NCBI GenBank assembly: GCA_028015205.1
Contig: CM051515.1
Span: 13,410,001-13,474,000, forward strand
Direction: 5' to 3'
DNA length: 64,000 nt
Source of the DNA: Mytilisepta virgata
Lineage: Eukaryota; Mollusca; Bivalvia; Mytilida; Mytilidae
A model generated the notes under the pieces. It ran no database searches and was not told where the DNA came from. It worked only from the letters and a program-made list of their open reading frames with translations. Shown here piece by piece: positions 11,601 to 22,828 of this stretch. The position numbers were made by a program, and so were the translations under genes. The number at the start of each line of letters is the position of its first letter. Within the stretch, counting starts at the first letter, position 1.

Positions 11601-14600
11601 GTTTTGTACCCTGCTCTACATTTGTATAAGCACTCTCTACATTTGCTTCTATGGAATCTGTAAAAATTTAAAAAGTACTTAATGTTGTTTGTAAACCAAT
11701 TATTCTGCAAGTCTCTGTAGCCAAGGTCTGTCATAATTTTCTTCAGGTTTCAACTGTTCAAATTTCCTAGAAGCGGTTCTGTGTCAAGAATAAATCTACC
11801 ATATTACCAGAAAACTAGAACTGTTTTTTTTCTGCCCTTTGAATTTTTAAGTAGCAAAATCAATTGTGTTTTGTAAAATAATCTGAACATGGTTTCAGCA
11901 AAAATTAAAAATATCTTTAAAATGGTAATTTCTTCCAACTAAACATAAGGAGGAAGTCTATGTAAAGGTTTGGTTTTCTGATGCACAGGCAGGAATAAAT
12001 TCCACCAAATTTTTCAATTACCAGCTCAAATAATGTTAGTTAATAAAATTGGTCCACTGCAATTGTATAATGCAGAGCATGTTTTTGTCCAAAATAAGCA
12101 TGTCATAATTGCCATTAGACACTAAAAAACCATCAATCAATCAATTAATCCTATATTTTATAATATTTACCTATTTGTTCTCCTTGCTCTGAAACTAAAG
12201 CTCCAAGGTCTCTGAATATTTCATTCACGTCCAATATATCTGACTGTATATATAAAATAATACAATAATTGAATGATAAAATTTAAACGATGCAAAAGTT
12301 ACAACAATAGTTTAAGGATGATCGCTGGTATAATAGGAAATAAATAGGATTTGAAATAGGTGTTTTAGTTTGAGAGACATTATGAATAGTAAACAAATAA
12401 GCAAGAAAAAAATATAGGTTCATGTGCTCATTTTAGACCTATAAGGCCTTGAAAATTTGCAAGAAATTGGTTTTCTCTGGATTTTTCATTGTCTTTGCAT
12501 TGACAAATTCAGTCTCTCAAAAATGTATGAAAAAATAAAAAGGATTTAAAAAGATTTTGCCAAATACCATTTTAAGGTATATATGATTGAATTATAAAAG
12601 AAAAAGTTGGGGTTCATGGGCAAAATATTTCATGTTTAGAAAATGGATAAAACCCGAGGATTCCAAAAATCTGACAAAAAGACCAAAACATGACCAGCAA
12701 GCAACCTTAACATCTTATGTTGTAAGATGATATGAAAGGAATACATGACATCTGTCTCTTTCTTTTATCTTTCACGAACCCCAGTGACGAGTGGTCTACA
12801 CAGTTTGTCTAACTACTGGGACTAATGACTGCAAAAGCTGTCATCACCAAGGCTGAGGATATGTGATCAAATCTAATGGCAAGGCTTGTTTGACTCAAAT
12901 CTCAATTGAAATGTATTGCGTGTAGGTTAATGTTTTTCGTTGAGTTTTCTGGCATCCTCCATTAAAATCTAGCTGCCATGCTATAGCCATATGATGGTAT
13001 AAGACTCCATACTTCTGACAATCATTAATACACCAAGCTGAATATTGATATAATGATTTTTTTATATTATTGCTGGGTATCTTCTGTTACCAACTGAAAA
13101 GCACCTCATTAACTATTCCCATATAATTTTTTTTTCTGAAGGTTCATGATGATAACTCTCCAAATTAAGATGGATTCATTTTATCTCACTGTACATCGAT
13201 CTTTGTGGTTATTATTTGGACAGAAAAACTATGAATTTAAGTACATTATGAAATTAATACAGTTGTATCCTTGAATAACAAATTTTTATTAAAACATAAA
13301 ATTGGTACAAATTAAATTAAATATTCCATACGAATTCTTAATTTTTACACTGACTTTTTGTCCTAATTGGCTAAATAATACTATATGATTTCATGTTCAT
13401 ATGATTTTGCTGCAAATAAGTTTATTTAAGGACAGAATCAGTTTACCTCACCAACAAATCGACAATTACAGAAAGTTTTAACATTCATGTTTTTAACCAG
13501 GGTACTGTTTCACTAAAGGTCATATGAGTTGTGATCAATCGTAACTTCTATATATTCAAAGGGTTTACGATCAGTAGTAACTCTTACAACCTTTATTGAG
13601 ACAGTATCCTTGACGCTAATTTATCCATACCAAAATATTCCGATTTATGGAACTTCTGAAGTTTAGTCTAGACTAATTTATGTATAAACTTATGATTGAG
13701 AAACAAGTTACACCGTATAATGGCAATCTCTCCACTTGTGGGCTGCAAGAGCGGCCCCTGTAGTTGAATTTTAGTCTACTCTTTTTATTAATCTCTAGGT
13801 GAGCCTTTTAACATGCTAAAGGTGTTGCTCTTCCTTAATACATGACAGCCATTTTCCATTCTTATCAAACAGAGTATGATCTTTTATCTTGACAATTCTC
13901 GCAAATGGTTTTGATAGCGCATTGCAAATTTGATCCCTGAATGGTGGGAATTGAACAATGGAGCTCTGGCTTCAGAGTCCAATGCGCTAACCACTACACC
14001 ACAGTGCCCATAAGTATTACCTCTAACTGTCGTATTCTTTCTTCTCGGTCTTGTATTAACATTAAATCATCTTCTATAACTTGTTCCTGAGCTTGTAATT
14101 CTTCTCGCCTTTGTTCTTGTTCTAGGAATGGTGACTTGTCATCATCTTCATCCTAACAATCAGTCAAGAATTAAAAATATTTTTCAATTAAATGATTACT
14201 TATGCATATACAGTAAAACCTGCTTTAAACGGCACCTATATACATGTATAGCAAATCACTGTCTATAAAGGGCACTGTGAAAAAGTCACATTCACGAACA
14301 AAGCACATAAAATTAACCTCTGTATAAAGGACACCTGTTCATTAAGGGCACTTTTTTCTGGTTCCTTGAGTGCCCTTTATAGACAGGTTTGACTGCAGTT
14401 AAATAATTTTGATCCAACTTATGTAATAACATATAATTCTGCAAGCAATGACATGAAAGGGCTTTTGCAAGGTAAACTTTGTTTTGAAAACAACATTGAT
14501 CATTTTCAAATTCTCTCACTTTAAAACCTACTAGTACTTCAACACACAATTTAAGATACTATCATTTTATGTTACACTTACCAACCATCCTCCAGAAGAC

Positions 14601-17600
14601 TTTGGTGGTTTCGGTGGACTCAGCTTTGTTGTTTGTTTAACTTTTTCAGCTGCTTTCTAGAAGACACAAAATTACACTTAAAACACAGTGATATTGAACA
14701 AAATCATTCCTTCTTTTCAACAAATTAACAGAATGTTATTCTGATGAAACCAACAATTATCCAACAGTGTATTTTTAACATATAAATGTCTAGAATTTCT
14801 TCTTAATTAGTCAGACTTTGATTATTATTTGGTATATTTAAATCATGACAAGTGTGGACAAAACTCTATAAAAACAACAACAAAGAGCTGAACTTTCAAG
14901 ACTATACAGTTGTTATCTCGAAATGCAAGGTACCATGGGACTGGGTTCGAGATAGCCGAAGTTGGACTAAAAAGGAGCTGGAAATACTTGAAATTTGACA
15001 AGGGAGATAAACATTAAATGTTGCTTTATATCGAAACTTACTCAAACATGCTCAAAATGTCAAATTATTTACTCTGATTTGCATAATGAAAAGATTTTGA
15101 TCAATGATGACTGTCTCGTTAAGTCTGAATATAAATTTCATTGAATCTTAATTTAAGTTCTTCAAATTGATAATCCTTTATTAATGTTGATCGATATTGA
15201 TTTTATAAATTCTTTTTCGGAAAATCATGGCTCATTAACATAATCTGAAATTTCATAACAACCGTAGTGTGATAAGTAGGACATTTGGGTACTGTAAATT
15301 TCATTTTATTGTCGTAAAATTTGTATTTATCACAAAATCAACAATATCCACAGGTTACTGATTGACAGGTGTGTATATTTGGTTCACCTGTATAGATTTG
15401 ACATAACGAGTTTAGTTTGAACTAATCATATTTTCTGGGTACATAATATCACTTTTACACACCCGAAATTTCGAATAAAAGGAATAAAAATACATAGATT
15501 ATACTGTCGTCTGCAAGGGAACTGAAAAAAAAATCGACATAACCGAAATTTCGACTCAAACAATTTCGAGACAACAAGAATCAACTGTATTATATAGTTT
15601 ATCTTTCCTATTGTTTTTCTGCTTGAATTTTATCAATTCTGCTATTTCTTCTAACCTTTGACATATAAAGTTGACCTACTGCTACAACATACATATACAT
15701 GCACCAACCTTTTGTAATGAAGAAAATCTTTGAACAGAATCCTGGAAATCATTTTTTAGTCTGTCTAGCTGTAATTTCTGTGGCTGTTAAAGTATATATA
15801 TGCAATGATCTAATAAATGTGTTATATGTGTAATCTATAAGATTAGAATGAATAAGCACATTACAAATGAATGAATGAATGACATTATGAAAGCCTAATA
15901 AAACACTGATTTGATATTGATTTCATTATTCACATTATATGAGAGAAAGTTGACAACAAGTTTTTCTTATCTTTTGGTAAAGTTTCTATTTTTAATGTAA
16001 TTTTGGATGCTGGAAAACCAACTCTGTCTTCTCTGAATTCATATATATTTCTCGCCATGATATTGGCTGCAATATCGCCAGCTTGGCATTAAACAATATT
16101 CAATCAATCAATTATATATATTTCTGTTAAGGTGTGCACATATTTTTTGTTTCATGTTTTTTAAAACTGTTGTTCTAGCCTTCTAGGTTACATACAGTAA
16201 TGCAGCAATGTAGGGAAACCGAGAATGACGATAAATAATACAACCTTTGTCACACTCTCTATCTAAATTTTCAAACTGGCATACTTATTTAGTCAAATTC
16301 CTCAATCAATCAAACTTATATGTAGGGATTCTGTCAAAACATTTCACAAATCCAATTTCTCTATTAAACCATCATACCTATTCTGTAACAGAATCTCAAA
16401 CAATTTCCCGGTACTTACCTTGTCCAAACCTCTCATGCCAGCCACTTTTTTCATTAATCGAGTAGTATCTCCCACAATTTTGTTTGTTTTCTGTGATGTT
16501 TCATGACTAAAATATTTAATAAAATGCTGTATGGAGTGTCTTGTATGAGGAACAAGAGTGAGTTATCTTTTCCTAACCAATGTAGTAAAGGGAGATAATT
16601 AAATTCTCTCTCTTTTGTCCTGAGGCTAAAGGGAGACAAATTTATTATCTCCCTTACCTACATTGGTTAGGAAAAGATAACTCACTCGGTTTCTCATTGG
16701 CAGAGATGTGCAAGATTCTTTTTTCAATATTAAACACGAATGTGTACATCAGTGTTCTCCACGTGTCAAAATGGTGCAAATATATTTTGTGCCTCTCAGT
16801 CATAGTGCAAGATTTTTTTGCAAAACTCAATTTATACTGGTATGACATAATTTGGCAATGATTTCCACTCAAACCAGTTCCATGATGTTGCAAATAGATG
16901 CAAGTCTTTTCTAAGCACTGAAGATCAGTGACTTTAAAACAAAAAACAGCAATAAAAGCTGTTATGATAAATATAATAATAAATAAAATATTTTTACATC
17001 ATTACCAGTGGATTATCAGATTTAACTATCGAGATTTGATAAATCTGTTAATCCTGGAGTAATGATGTAAGAATCTGTTTCTTTAATGATTATGAAATAA
17101 ATTTTCATATTTGATAAATCAAAATCCCTTAAGAGTACCTCCACATTCCTGACTATTATGTCATACACTTGCACAATGTTTAAACATGTATATTACTATG
17201 GCGTTATAAATTGATTCCAAGAAATCCGAACATAAAGTAGTTTTGGCGGGTTATGATGTTTTGTCTATTAAAAACAATCATCGTTTGAGATTGCGACAAC
17301 CACACGCTGATTGAATTTTTTATAAACAAGGGGTTCAAAAAGGGTTAAATTGACAAAGAATTACACCATATTGTTTAGTAGTCATAAAACTTAATGTGTA
17401 CTTATATCTGTACATACATTCTATCCCTGATCTGTGGACTATCCCTCGGAGTGTTTATAATTTTCATTGCTCTGTCCAAGTTATTAGCTACAAAAAAAAA
17501 TATCATTATGTATTTCTGGTTTTTTCATTTGATTAAAATGACTTTAATACCAGAAAAATCACAGCGCTAAGGCTTATCCATTTTTGCTCTAAAATTATTT

Positions 17601-19978
17601 GAAGATGTTTGCATAATTTTGAAATCCCAACCAAATGTACCTTAATTTCTTCAATGGTAATCTGCATTGAAAAAAGCCTCTCATTTGACAATTTTGAAAT
17701 GTATGAATTGTTTTTTGCCTAATATTCTTATCTTACAAACTTTTTATCTTAACTATCCATGTTCAAATTAGGATTTTTATTAACAAAGTATTCATAATTT
17801 TAATTTGTATTGGAATTCACTTCATCATATTTCTAACATAAAATTTAATAACCATAGTTTTTCAAAACAGCCTTTCTTTTTGAAAATCCTTGGTTGTTTT
17901 TTTTCTATAATTTTGTTGAATGAACTTATGTTATTTAAACTGAACTGTCTTATATGAACATACTATCATTTAAGATTTGATTACTCAACTCTGAAGAATT
18001 TTCCTATAATCAAAATGACACAAATAACATGAATCTCCGTGAAAATAAAATCAAAACATTTTTTGCATATGTTCATTTCCAGCTAATTGGAACACGGTTT
18101 TGATTAACTTACCTTGAGAATGATATATTTCAGTAGATTAGCTTACCTTGAGAATGGTTTATTTCAGTAGATTAGCTTACCTTGAGAATGGTATATTTCA
18201 GTAGATTAGCTTACCTTGAGAATGGTATATTTCTGTAGAATAGCTTACCTCCATTATTTATGGTGGATATATTTGTACTGATCTCATCACACAAATCACT
18301 GAATCTTCCTTCTGTGGATAAAACATAACAGATCGTGTATGTTAATACATCAATTCAAAGAAATAGTTTAATTTTTGAATGTTCCTATAACAAGTGTAGT
18401 TAATTGTTTAAAGTTTCCTGGTTATTTCCATTTATATATATTTTGTCTCATTTCATAATTTCAGTAAAAATTGCTGTTGGATTATAGAAGACAAAGAAAT
18501 GCAACTTGGTTTGAATATTTTGTTTCCAAAAAAAAAAAAAATGATGTACCTTTATACTCGATTATTTTTTTTTAAATCCTTGTAAACATCTTGAAATTTT
18601 TAAATTAAGGTGTTTTCTTATAAATCTTTAAAATCATGAATAAAATACAGGGTGTACATGGTAACAACAACACCAAAAAAATGTCTGTTTAAGGTTACAT
18701 CATCCAAAAAAATAGGGTAGGTAGGTCAGTATTTTCATTTTATCTTTTTGTGACATGATTTTGAGTTGTGTGGTCTGTCTTTCCGTGGACCAAATTGTCC
18801 ATGGGCCGAGTTTATCCTTATTTTTAATGATTGGATTATTTCCCTTGGTTATTGGTTGAAAAATAATGGCGGCAGAGTTTTTATTTCATCACACGAGTCG
18901 CATGTTTCCTTAAAGAGAAGGATAAATTCAGATCCAGAATTAACATACCTAAGTATGTTTGTACAAAACGTCACTCCAATATCTACAGTAATAAACGAAT
19001 ATTTTAACAAATTGTTTTAAGAAATGAAGCATTCGATAGTCGGCTATCTTGGAGACAAAAATGTAGGCCGTGACGTCACGACCTACAAAAACTATCTTGA
19101 AATTGATGAGGAAATTTCCACGGCATGCTACCATTTACATACGGGCATTATATGGGGAAACTGGTCGATAATTACAAAATTATAAGGATTATATCACAAG
19201 TTAATCCGTGTTTGTTATTAATTCAAATTCAATAAAAAAATATTTACCAAACATAATTCATGTAATTATAATTATGTCAAGAAATTAATTTGATAAAATA
19301 AAGAATCAAAACAATTGTAATGCAATTCTGAATTTCACCACATCAGGAAAAAATTCGAAAACATTTTGTAACCTCTCACAGTTAATGCTGAATATTTACA
19401 TTTGAATTAAATTATAGTAACAACATACCCTTCAGGTGATAATTGCAGGTAAATGACCCCCACTGAAGAAATTATGATTAAAGTTGTTTAATGATGCTAA
19501 TTAACACCATGAATGAGAAATTTAAGTAGATTTTAAATGATATGTCATTTTCAATAGCAATATAATAAGAAGAAAATAAAGATGTTATAAAACCTTCTCA
19601 GTTTTTGATTTTTTGGATTGTTCATAGTATTGAAATAATTTTTTTAAGTCGGATAAATATGAAAAGTTCGATTTACTTACTAGGAACTTTTAATTTATCA
19701 CCTTTGATAAAGCAATAATTTTATCAACAATGTGAACTAATGTGAAAAATTACCATGCTTCACCAATTTTTGGGGAAAACACTTAAGCCCTTGAAGGGTA
19801 TGCATTATCCTACTTTAGTAAAATGTGACATCCACCTCATTGCAAAACTGGGAAAGGCTATAATGTTTGAATATCAGTTACAAAAGGTATATGATCTATT
19901 TATACCTTGTCGTGTATCTCTGAAAGGCTGGTAATCTGGATCATCACGATATTCTCTTGTTGCTCCATAATTTGCCAT
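8612..19978 (-). CDS. STX7/STX12-like: Syntaxin-7/12-type Qa-SNARE, complete, 10 coding exons
   Basis: This is an endosomal Qa-SNARE that pairs with R- and Qb/Qc-SNAREs to fuse endosome and lysosome membranes. Coding exons in gene order: 19978-19906, 18308(or 18311)-18249, 17487-17418, 16506-16419, 15783-15709, 14656-14582, 14152-14021, 12243-12171, 11657-11575, 8704-8612. All have AG/GT borders and the phases join without a stop, giving 273 or 274 residues, close to the usual 260-276. Exons 2-5 encode the Habc region (it contains 'NTPRDSPQIRDRIHETSQKT'). Exon 6 is a Pro/Lys linker. Exons 7-9 carry the SNARE motif, with 'EDDLMLIQDREERIRQLE' and the zero-layer Gln in 'SEQGEQ'. Exon 10 gives the basic 'RKSRKKMCC' and a tail anchor of about 20 Leu/Ile/Ala/Val residues. 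The start ATG is in a strong context; a 5' noncoding exon must lie above 19994. Tandem copies of the exon 9 and exon 2 donors follow in the introns. Assignment to the syntaxin 7/12 group is firm; the exact paralogue is not. Confidence 0.93.
8735..8978. mobile_element. Inverted-repeat MITE beside syntaxin last exon
   Basis: The ends are long inverted repeats: 'gattctccttca' with 'gagttatggaatttctccac' on the left mirrors 'ggtggagaaattccttaact' and 'tgaaggagaatc' on the right, about 65 bp each with mismatches. The element is about 244 bp and noncoding. It ends about 30 bp from the acceptor of syntaxin exon 10 (8705-8706), so it sits where the branch point would normally be. Confidence 0.8.
10043..10640. 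repeat. Tandem array, about 165-bp unit, four copies
   Basis: The unit begins 'caagtacatgtggtgacta' and contains 'gcggtctcagaggagttgca', 'tccacaaaatgttcctatag' and 'aaagtcccataactcc'. Unit starts lie near 10043, 10190, 10358 and 10523 (spacing 147, 168, 165). It closes with 'acagacaggcgcagacc'. A related single unit is at 34620-34752. It lies in syntaxin intron 9. The open frames on both strands are by-products of the repeat. Confidence 0.85.
10801..11657 (-). repeat. Tandem array made from syntaxin exon 9 end and its splice donor
   Basis: Real exon 9 is 11657-11575, with donor GT at 11574-11573. Below it lie about ten further copies of the last ~45 nt of this exon plus ~25 nt of intron, with period about 71-76 bp. 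Donor-position dinucleotides (plus strand 'ac') are intact near 11502, 11429, 11356, 11284, 11066, 10990 and 10840, and mutated near 11210, 11139 and 10919. Copies near 11284 and 10990 still read EQGTQQLGKASEYQ directly before GTAAG, as the real exon reads EQGTKQLGKASEYQ. The upstream part of exon 9 and its acceptor are not copied, so the copies are donor-only exon ends. The open frame at 11035-11223 on this strand is part of the array. Confidence 0.9.
12312..12710 (+). mobile_element. 400-bp dispersed element with TTAAGG ends, copy 1
   Basis: It starts 'ttaaggatgatcgctggt' and ends '...gcaaccttaa'; the termini form an imperfect inverted repeat including TTAAGG/CCTTAA. It matches 29016-29413 in reverse orientation over essentially its whole length (for example 'aaataggtgttttagtttga' against the inverse at about 29350). 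It is noncoding. The TTAA at both ends could be part of the target site. It lies in syntaxin intron 7. Confidence 0.8.
12780..13010 (+). repeat. Degraded tRNA-derived SINE related to 29680-29936
   Basis: The words 'gacgagtggtctacacagtt' and 'tgtctaactactgggactaa' resemble the A-box half of the SINE at 29680. They are followed by a decayed B-box region ('tgatcaaatctaatgg') and a body ending near 'gctgccatgctatagcc'. The similarity is clear in order but not in detail, so this is an old copy. Confidence 0.5.
13815..14010 (-). repeat. tRNA-Gln-like SINE, 10 bp inside syntaxin intron 7
   Basis: On the minus strand, 14010-13937 reads like a tRNA-Gln: A box 'tggtgtagtggttagcgc', anticodon region 'ggactctgaagcc' (CTG) and B box 'gttcaattcc'. 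The acceptor stem does not close, so it is not a functional tRNA but the head of a SINE. The body continues below 13937 without a clear end. It starts 10 bp after the exon 7 donor (14020-14019). Confidence 0.7.
14211..14395. mobile_element. 185-bp MITE with pogo-like ends
   Basis: It begins 'cagtaaaacctgctttaaac' and ends 'agacaggtttgactg', an inverted repeat of the CAGT..AACCTG type seen in pogo/Tigger-like elements. TA precedes the left end. It is noncoding, in syntaxin intron 6. A truncated copy is at 6649-6811. Confidence 0.65.
14907..15587. mobile_element. 680-bp nonautonomous DNA transposon with TA duplication
   Basis: The left end 'cagttgttatctcgaaat' and the right end 'atttcgagac...caactg' are inverted repeats flanked by TA on both sides (14905-14906, 15588-15589). 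No transposase frame remains. It lies in syntaxin intron 5. A partial relative ('cgacttcaagataacaagag') is near 20669. Confidence 0.65.
16060..16125 (+). repeat. SINE 3' end with (AATC)n tail
   Basis: The segment 'gccagcttggcattaaacaa' followed by 'caatcaatcaat' is the typical 3' end of a bivalve tRNA-SINE. A second tail fragment ('gccattagacactaaa' then 'caatcaatcaat') is at about 12110-12150. Only the tails are recognisable. Confidence 0.5.
16545..16697. mobile_element. 150-bp foldback MITE, copy 1
   Basis: It is a near-perfect palindrome: 'gagtgagttatcttttccta' and 'aagggagataat' on the left are mirrored by 'attatctccctt' and 'taggaaaagataactcactc' on the right, bounded by 'atgagg...ctcat'. 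Other copies are at 39941-40092 and 62354-62508. This one ends 38 bp from the acceptor of syntaxin exon 4. Confidence 0.85.
18111..18248 (-). repeat. Tandem 34-bp array of splice-donor-like sites after syntaxin exon 2
   Basis: The real donor GT is at 18248-18247. Four more GTAAG donors follow at exactly 34-bp steps (plus 'ac' at 18213, 18179, 18145 and 18111), each preceded by 'CATTCTCAAG' on the minus strand, a good donor context (AAG|GTAAG). The unit spans the intron sequence from one donor to the next. Only 'GTAAGC' is shared with the real exon border. It is the second donor array in this gene. Confidence 0.9.
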
Positions 19979-21256
19979 GATTTGTCAGTTTGATCTCTGA
20001 AATAGAATAAAACTTAAAGGAGCAAAGAAATTTTCTTCCATCTCGAACTTAATTGTAAAAAAACAATGAAAATTTTATTTGCTATATTGACTATGTCATA
20101 GTGAATAAAATTTTCATTCAAAAAATCACCTTGCGGATTAATTTTCTTCACAGATAAGTTTTATTTCAAGAAATTGACAATAGTGATATATTGATTTTTT
20201 GTGCTATTGATTTATTGTGAATTCACCTTGATTGGTAAAAACAATTCACTTTGAGTAGATCAATTAGTACCAATTTATCTACAATGGTCAATAATTAACA
20301 AGTGAATCAACTTAATGATTTATTTGTTATCCTGCAGTTGGTGCGTATTTATCCTGCGGTTGGTCCGTATACGTTACAGATTGTGTCAATGGACTGTTCA
20401 ATATTCTAATTTAACCAATTTTTCCTCAACTGTTTATAGTTAAAATAAATATAAAATGTTACAAAAAGTACATTTGACATTAATTATAAAAGTATCTGAA
20501 CATGGATAAATAAATTGAGGTCTCAATAGTACTTTACTCCAGCATCTACGGAGATTTTAGTTTTACCGGAACAAGTAAATTACCCCCCCCTTCTGAACTA
20601 TGAAAATTTGTCTGCTCCTTTTTAGTCATATTTTGTCTATCTCGAATTTTTTTTTGTGGTCCAAACGACTTCAAGATAACAAGAGTTATCTGTATATCAC
20701 AGCAGTTCAGTTTTCCTTTAAAATTTGTACAACTGCTTTCACCTTACAATATTTATTTTATTAAATGAATAATTTACCCTGACTGACACTAGATCATCTG
20801 TGATATAATTAATTCATAAATTGAAATTGGAAATTTGTCAATTTCTCAATCATGGATGAAATATATTTTTTGGGAATAATTTTACTTAAAATCGAATTTG
20901 AATAAAAAACTTTATAGTCAAAATACACAGCTTAAAAACCCATAATAGCACTCAATTTGAAATGCCCACGGACAATTTCATTGTGAACTCAACATTCATC
21001 AAATGGAAAGATAATTCTGTAAAAAATAAAAAGTCATAATTTCACTAGATCTTCACAGGTCACAAAATTTGATAAAAAATTTTACACAGCAAAGTATCTC
21101 ATAACAAAAGGACCGGACAGCCAAACATGTCTGACAGCACACTTTTATATATGCTTTTAAATAGTCCAAGGTGAAATTTTGAATACAAAATCTTAAATAA
21201 TTTGAGGGATATGATTATGAAAGTTGAGACACAGGGGCTCATTACAATTGCCACAG

Positions 21257-21347
21257 TATGTCATCTGTGACTGATCGATACGGCCCCGATCTATAATATA
21301 TAGTATCATAGATCGGGGCCAGATCATCATCAGTCACAGATGACATA
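21257..21347. repeat. Foldback, 91 bp
   Basis: The left arm 'tatgtcatctgtgactgat' plus 'ggccccgatctat' is mirrored by 'atagatcggggcc' plus 'cagtcacagatgacata', with a short loop 'aatatatagtatc'. It is a clear stem-loop, perhaps a very short palindromic MITE. Confidence 0.8.
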
Positions 21348-21445
21348 CAGTCATTTTGGGTGATTCTGTGCATTAACATGAAATTATTTGAATGCACCGA
21401 ATTACCTGACAACATAGTAATGTCAGTTGAAACGAGCCTTGTGGT

Positions 21446-21560
21446 TGAGACACAGGCATTTGTTTTATACAAAACAGCCCCATATAATAATATACAACAC
21501 GTGTTGTGTATTAGTTTATGGGGATGTTTTTGTATAAAACAAATACCTGTGCCTGTGGCC
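21446..21560. repeat. Foldback, about 115 bp, with ACACGTGT centre
   Basis: The left arm 'aggcatttgttttatacaaa' is mirrored by 'tttgtataaaacaaatacct', and the arms continue to a centre 'caacacgtgttg'. It lies 100 bp from the foldback at 21257 but shares no sequence with it. Confidence 0.8.
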
Positions 21561-22828
21561 AGTGTCGCCAGTGACAGTGTCGGTTGAGATTTGAAGAAAT
21601 TGAAGAAAAAAATAATCTTAAGGTTATGATTTGGGCCAAAAGAGCGCAATCATCATCACTATAGTGTGAGACAATATTTATGTTCAAACCCAGTAAACAA
21701 CAATGCTTCCCTAGAACACACACACTTCAAGTGTCACTTGTACAACCCTCGACACAAATAATTTTAAGCTCAATGTCACATGACAATCTCAAGAGTTAAT
21801 TCCCTTCCTGGTTTTTTCACTAAATACCAAAAAGAACAAGGAAGTAAAAACATATTATTATTTTTATATATCATTCTTTTCTTTTATAAATCCAAATTCG
21901 AAAAGAAGTTAAGAAGTTACTTAAGTATATGTATAAAAGTTTTAACGAGTAAACAAAAATTCATGGCAATTCTGATAAAATTTTGATTTAAAAATTTTGA
22001 TTTTCGGTTATTGATTTTGTCCGGAAGTCACGAGATACAACTTTTAAAGTACAGAACAGAAAGTTTACCGTGAAGGGTAAAGTTATTTAAACAGATTTAT
22101 TTAGATTTTACTAAGATTATACGTATGTAAATAGATATTGCAACACAATAAAACAATCTATTTGTGATTTCTTGAACTATCAGTAACAGTGGGAGATCCG
22201 GAGAGTATACAAATTACAAGCAGATAACATGGATAAGGGAAGATTCAACCATTTAACTTCAAAAAGGGGGGGGGGGGGGGGGGGTATGGGTTTTTGTGAA
22301 AAAAATATTCTGATTCCAAAGGGAAGGGAAAAAAAATAATCTGTTTGACAAAACTATGGAAACAAAAATTTCTGGCTGAGATATATTTAAAAAAAAAATA
22401 ATAATAATGAATCCGAGAGTTGGTTTAAATATTAAAATATAAAAATCACATGCCTTACAAGAAAAGCTTTAGACCATTATTTAATACAAACTTGACTTGA
22501 TTTATTTTGAACATAATAAAAGATTTTCCGTAGTTTTTCAGTCATACTTGACCTTTCAGTGATTAACCATCAAGATGAAGAGCAACAATCATGGCAATCA
22601 AAGAATTGTTTCTTTTTTAAATACATGTATGCGTACATTTAGATATACCCAATGTGTGTCTACTCAGTATTGTGTGGAATTATGATTATTATAATAAAAT
22701 ACAAAGTACAGAGAAAATGTTATATTCCATTTCTTCAGGAATTATATACATGATATACAAAAACAAAATAAAAGTCATTAACATATCAGAACAAAATAAA
22801 AGTCATTAAAATATCAGAATTCATAGTA

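Larger units (their letters stand above)
19995..22828. other. Upstream region of the syntaxin gene, noncoding
   Basis: The exon carrying the syntaxin ATG has an acceptor-like AG at about 19995-19998, so a 5' noncoding exon and the promoter should lie above. A CCGGAAGT word (an ETS-type site common in promoters) is at 22021-22028 followed by 'cacgaga', but no exon can be placed. Two palindromes (21257-21347, 21446-21560), a run of 19 G at 22266-22284 and a 30-bp direct duplication near 22750-22815 are present. The longer open frames at 21242-21723 come from the palindromes. Confidence 0.4.

Noticed and set aside
13937..14010. Functional tRNA-Gln gene
   Set aside because: The acceptor stem does not pair and the anticodon stem is imperfect; it is a SINE head.
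21242..21723. Open frames of 70-135 codons on both strands
   Set aside because: The interval is made of two palindromes, which leave both strands open; no domain or splice context.
22266..22284. Run of 19 G as a G-quadruplex control element
   Set aside because: Homopolymer C/G runs are frequent in this genome's repeats and may vary or be miscounted in assembly; no context supports a role.
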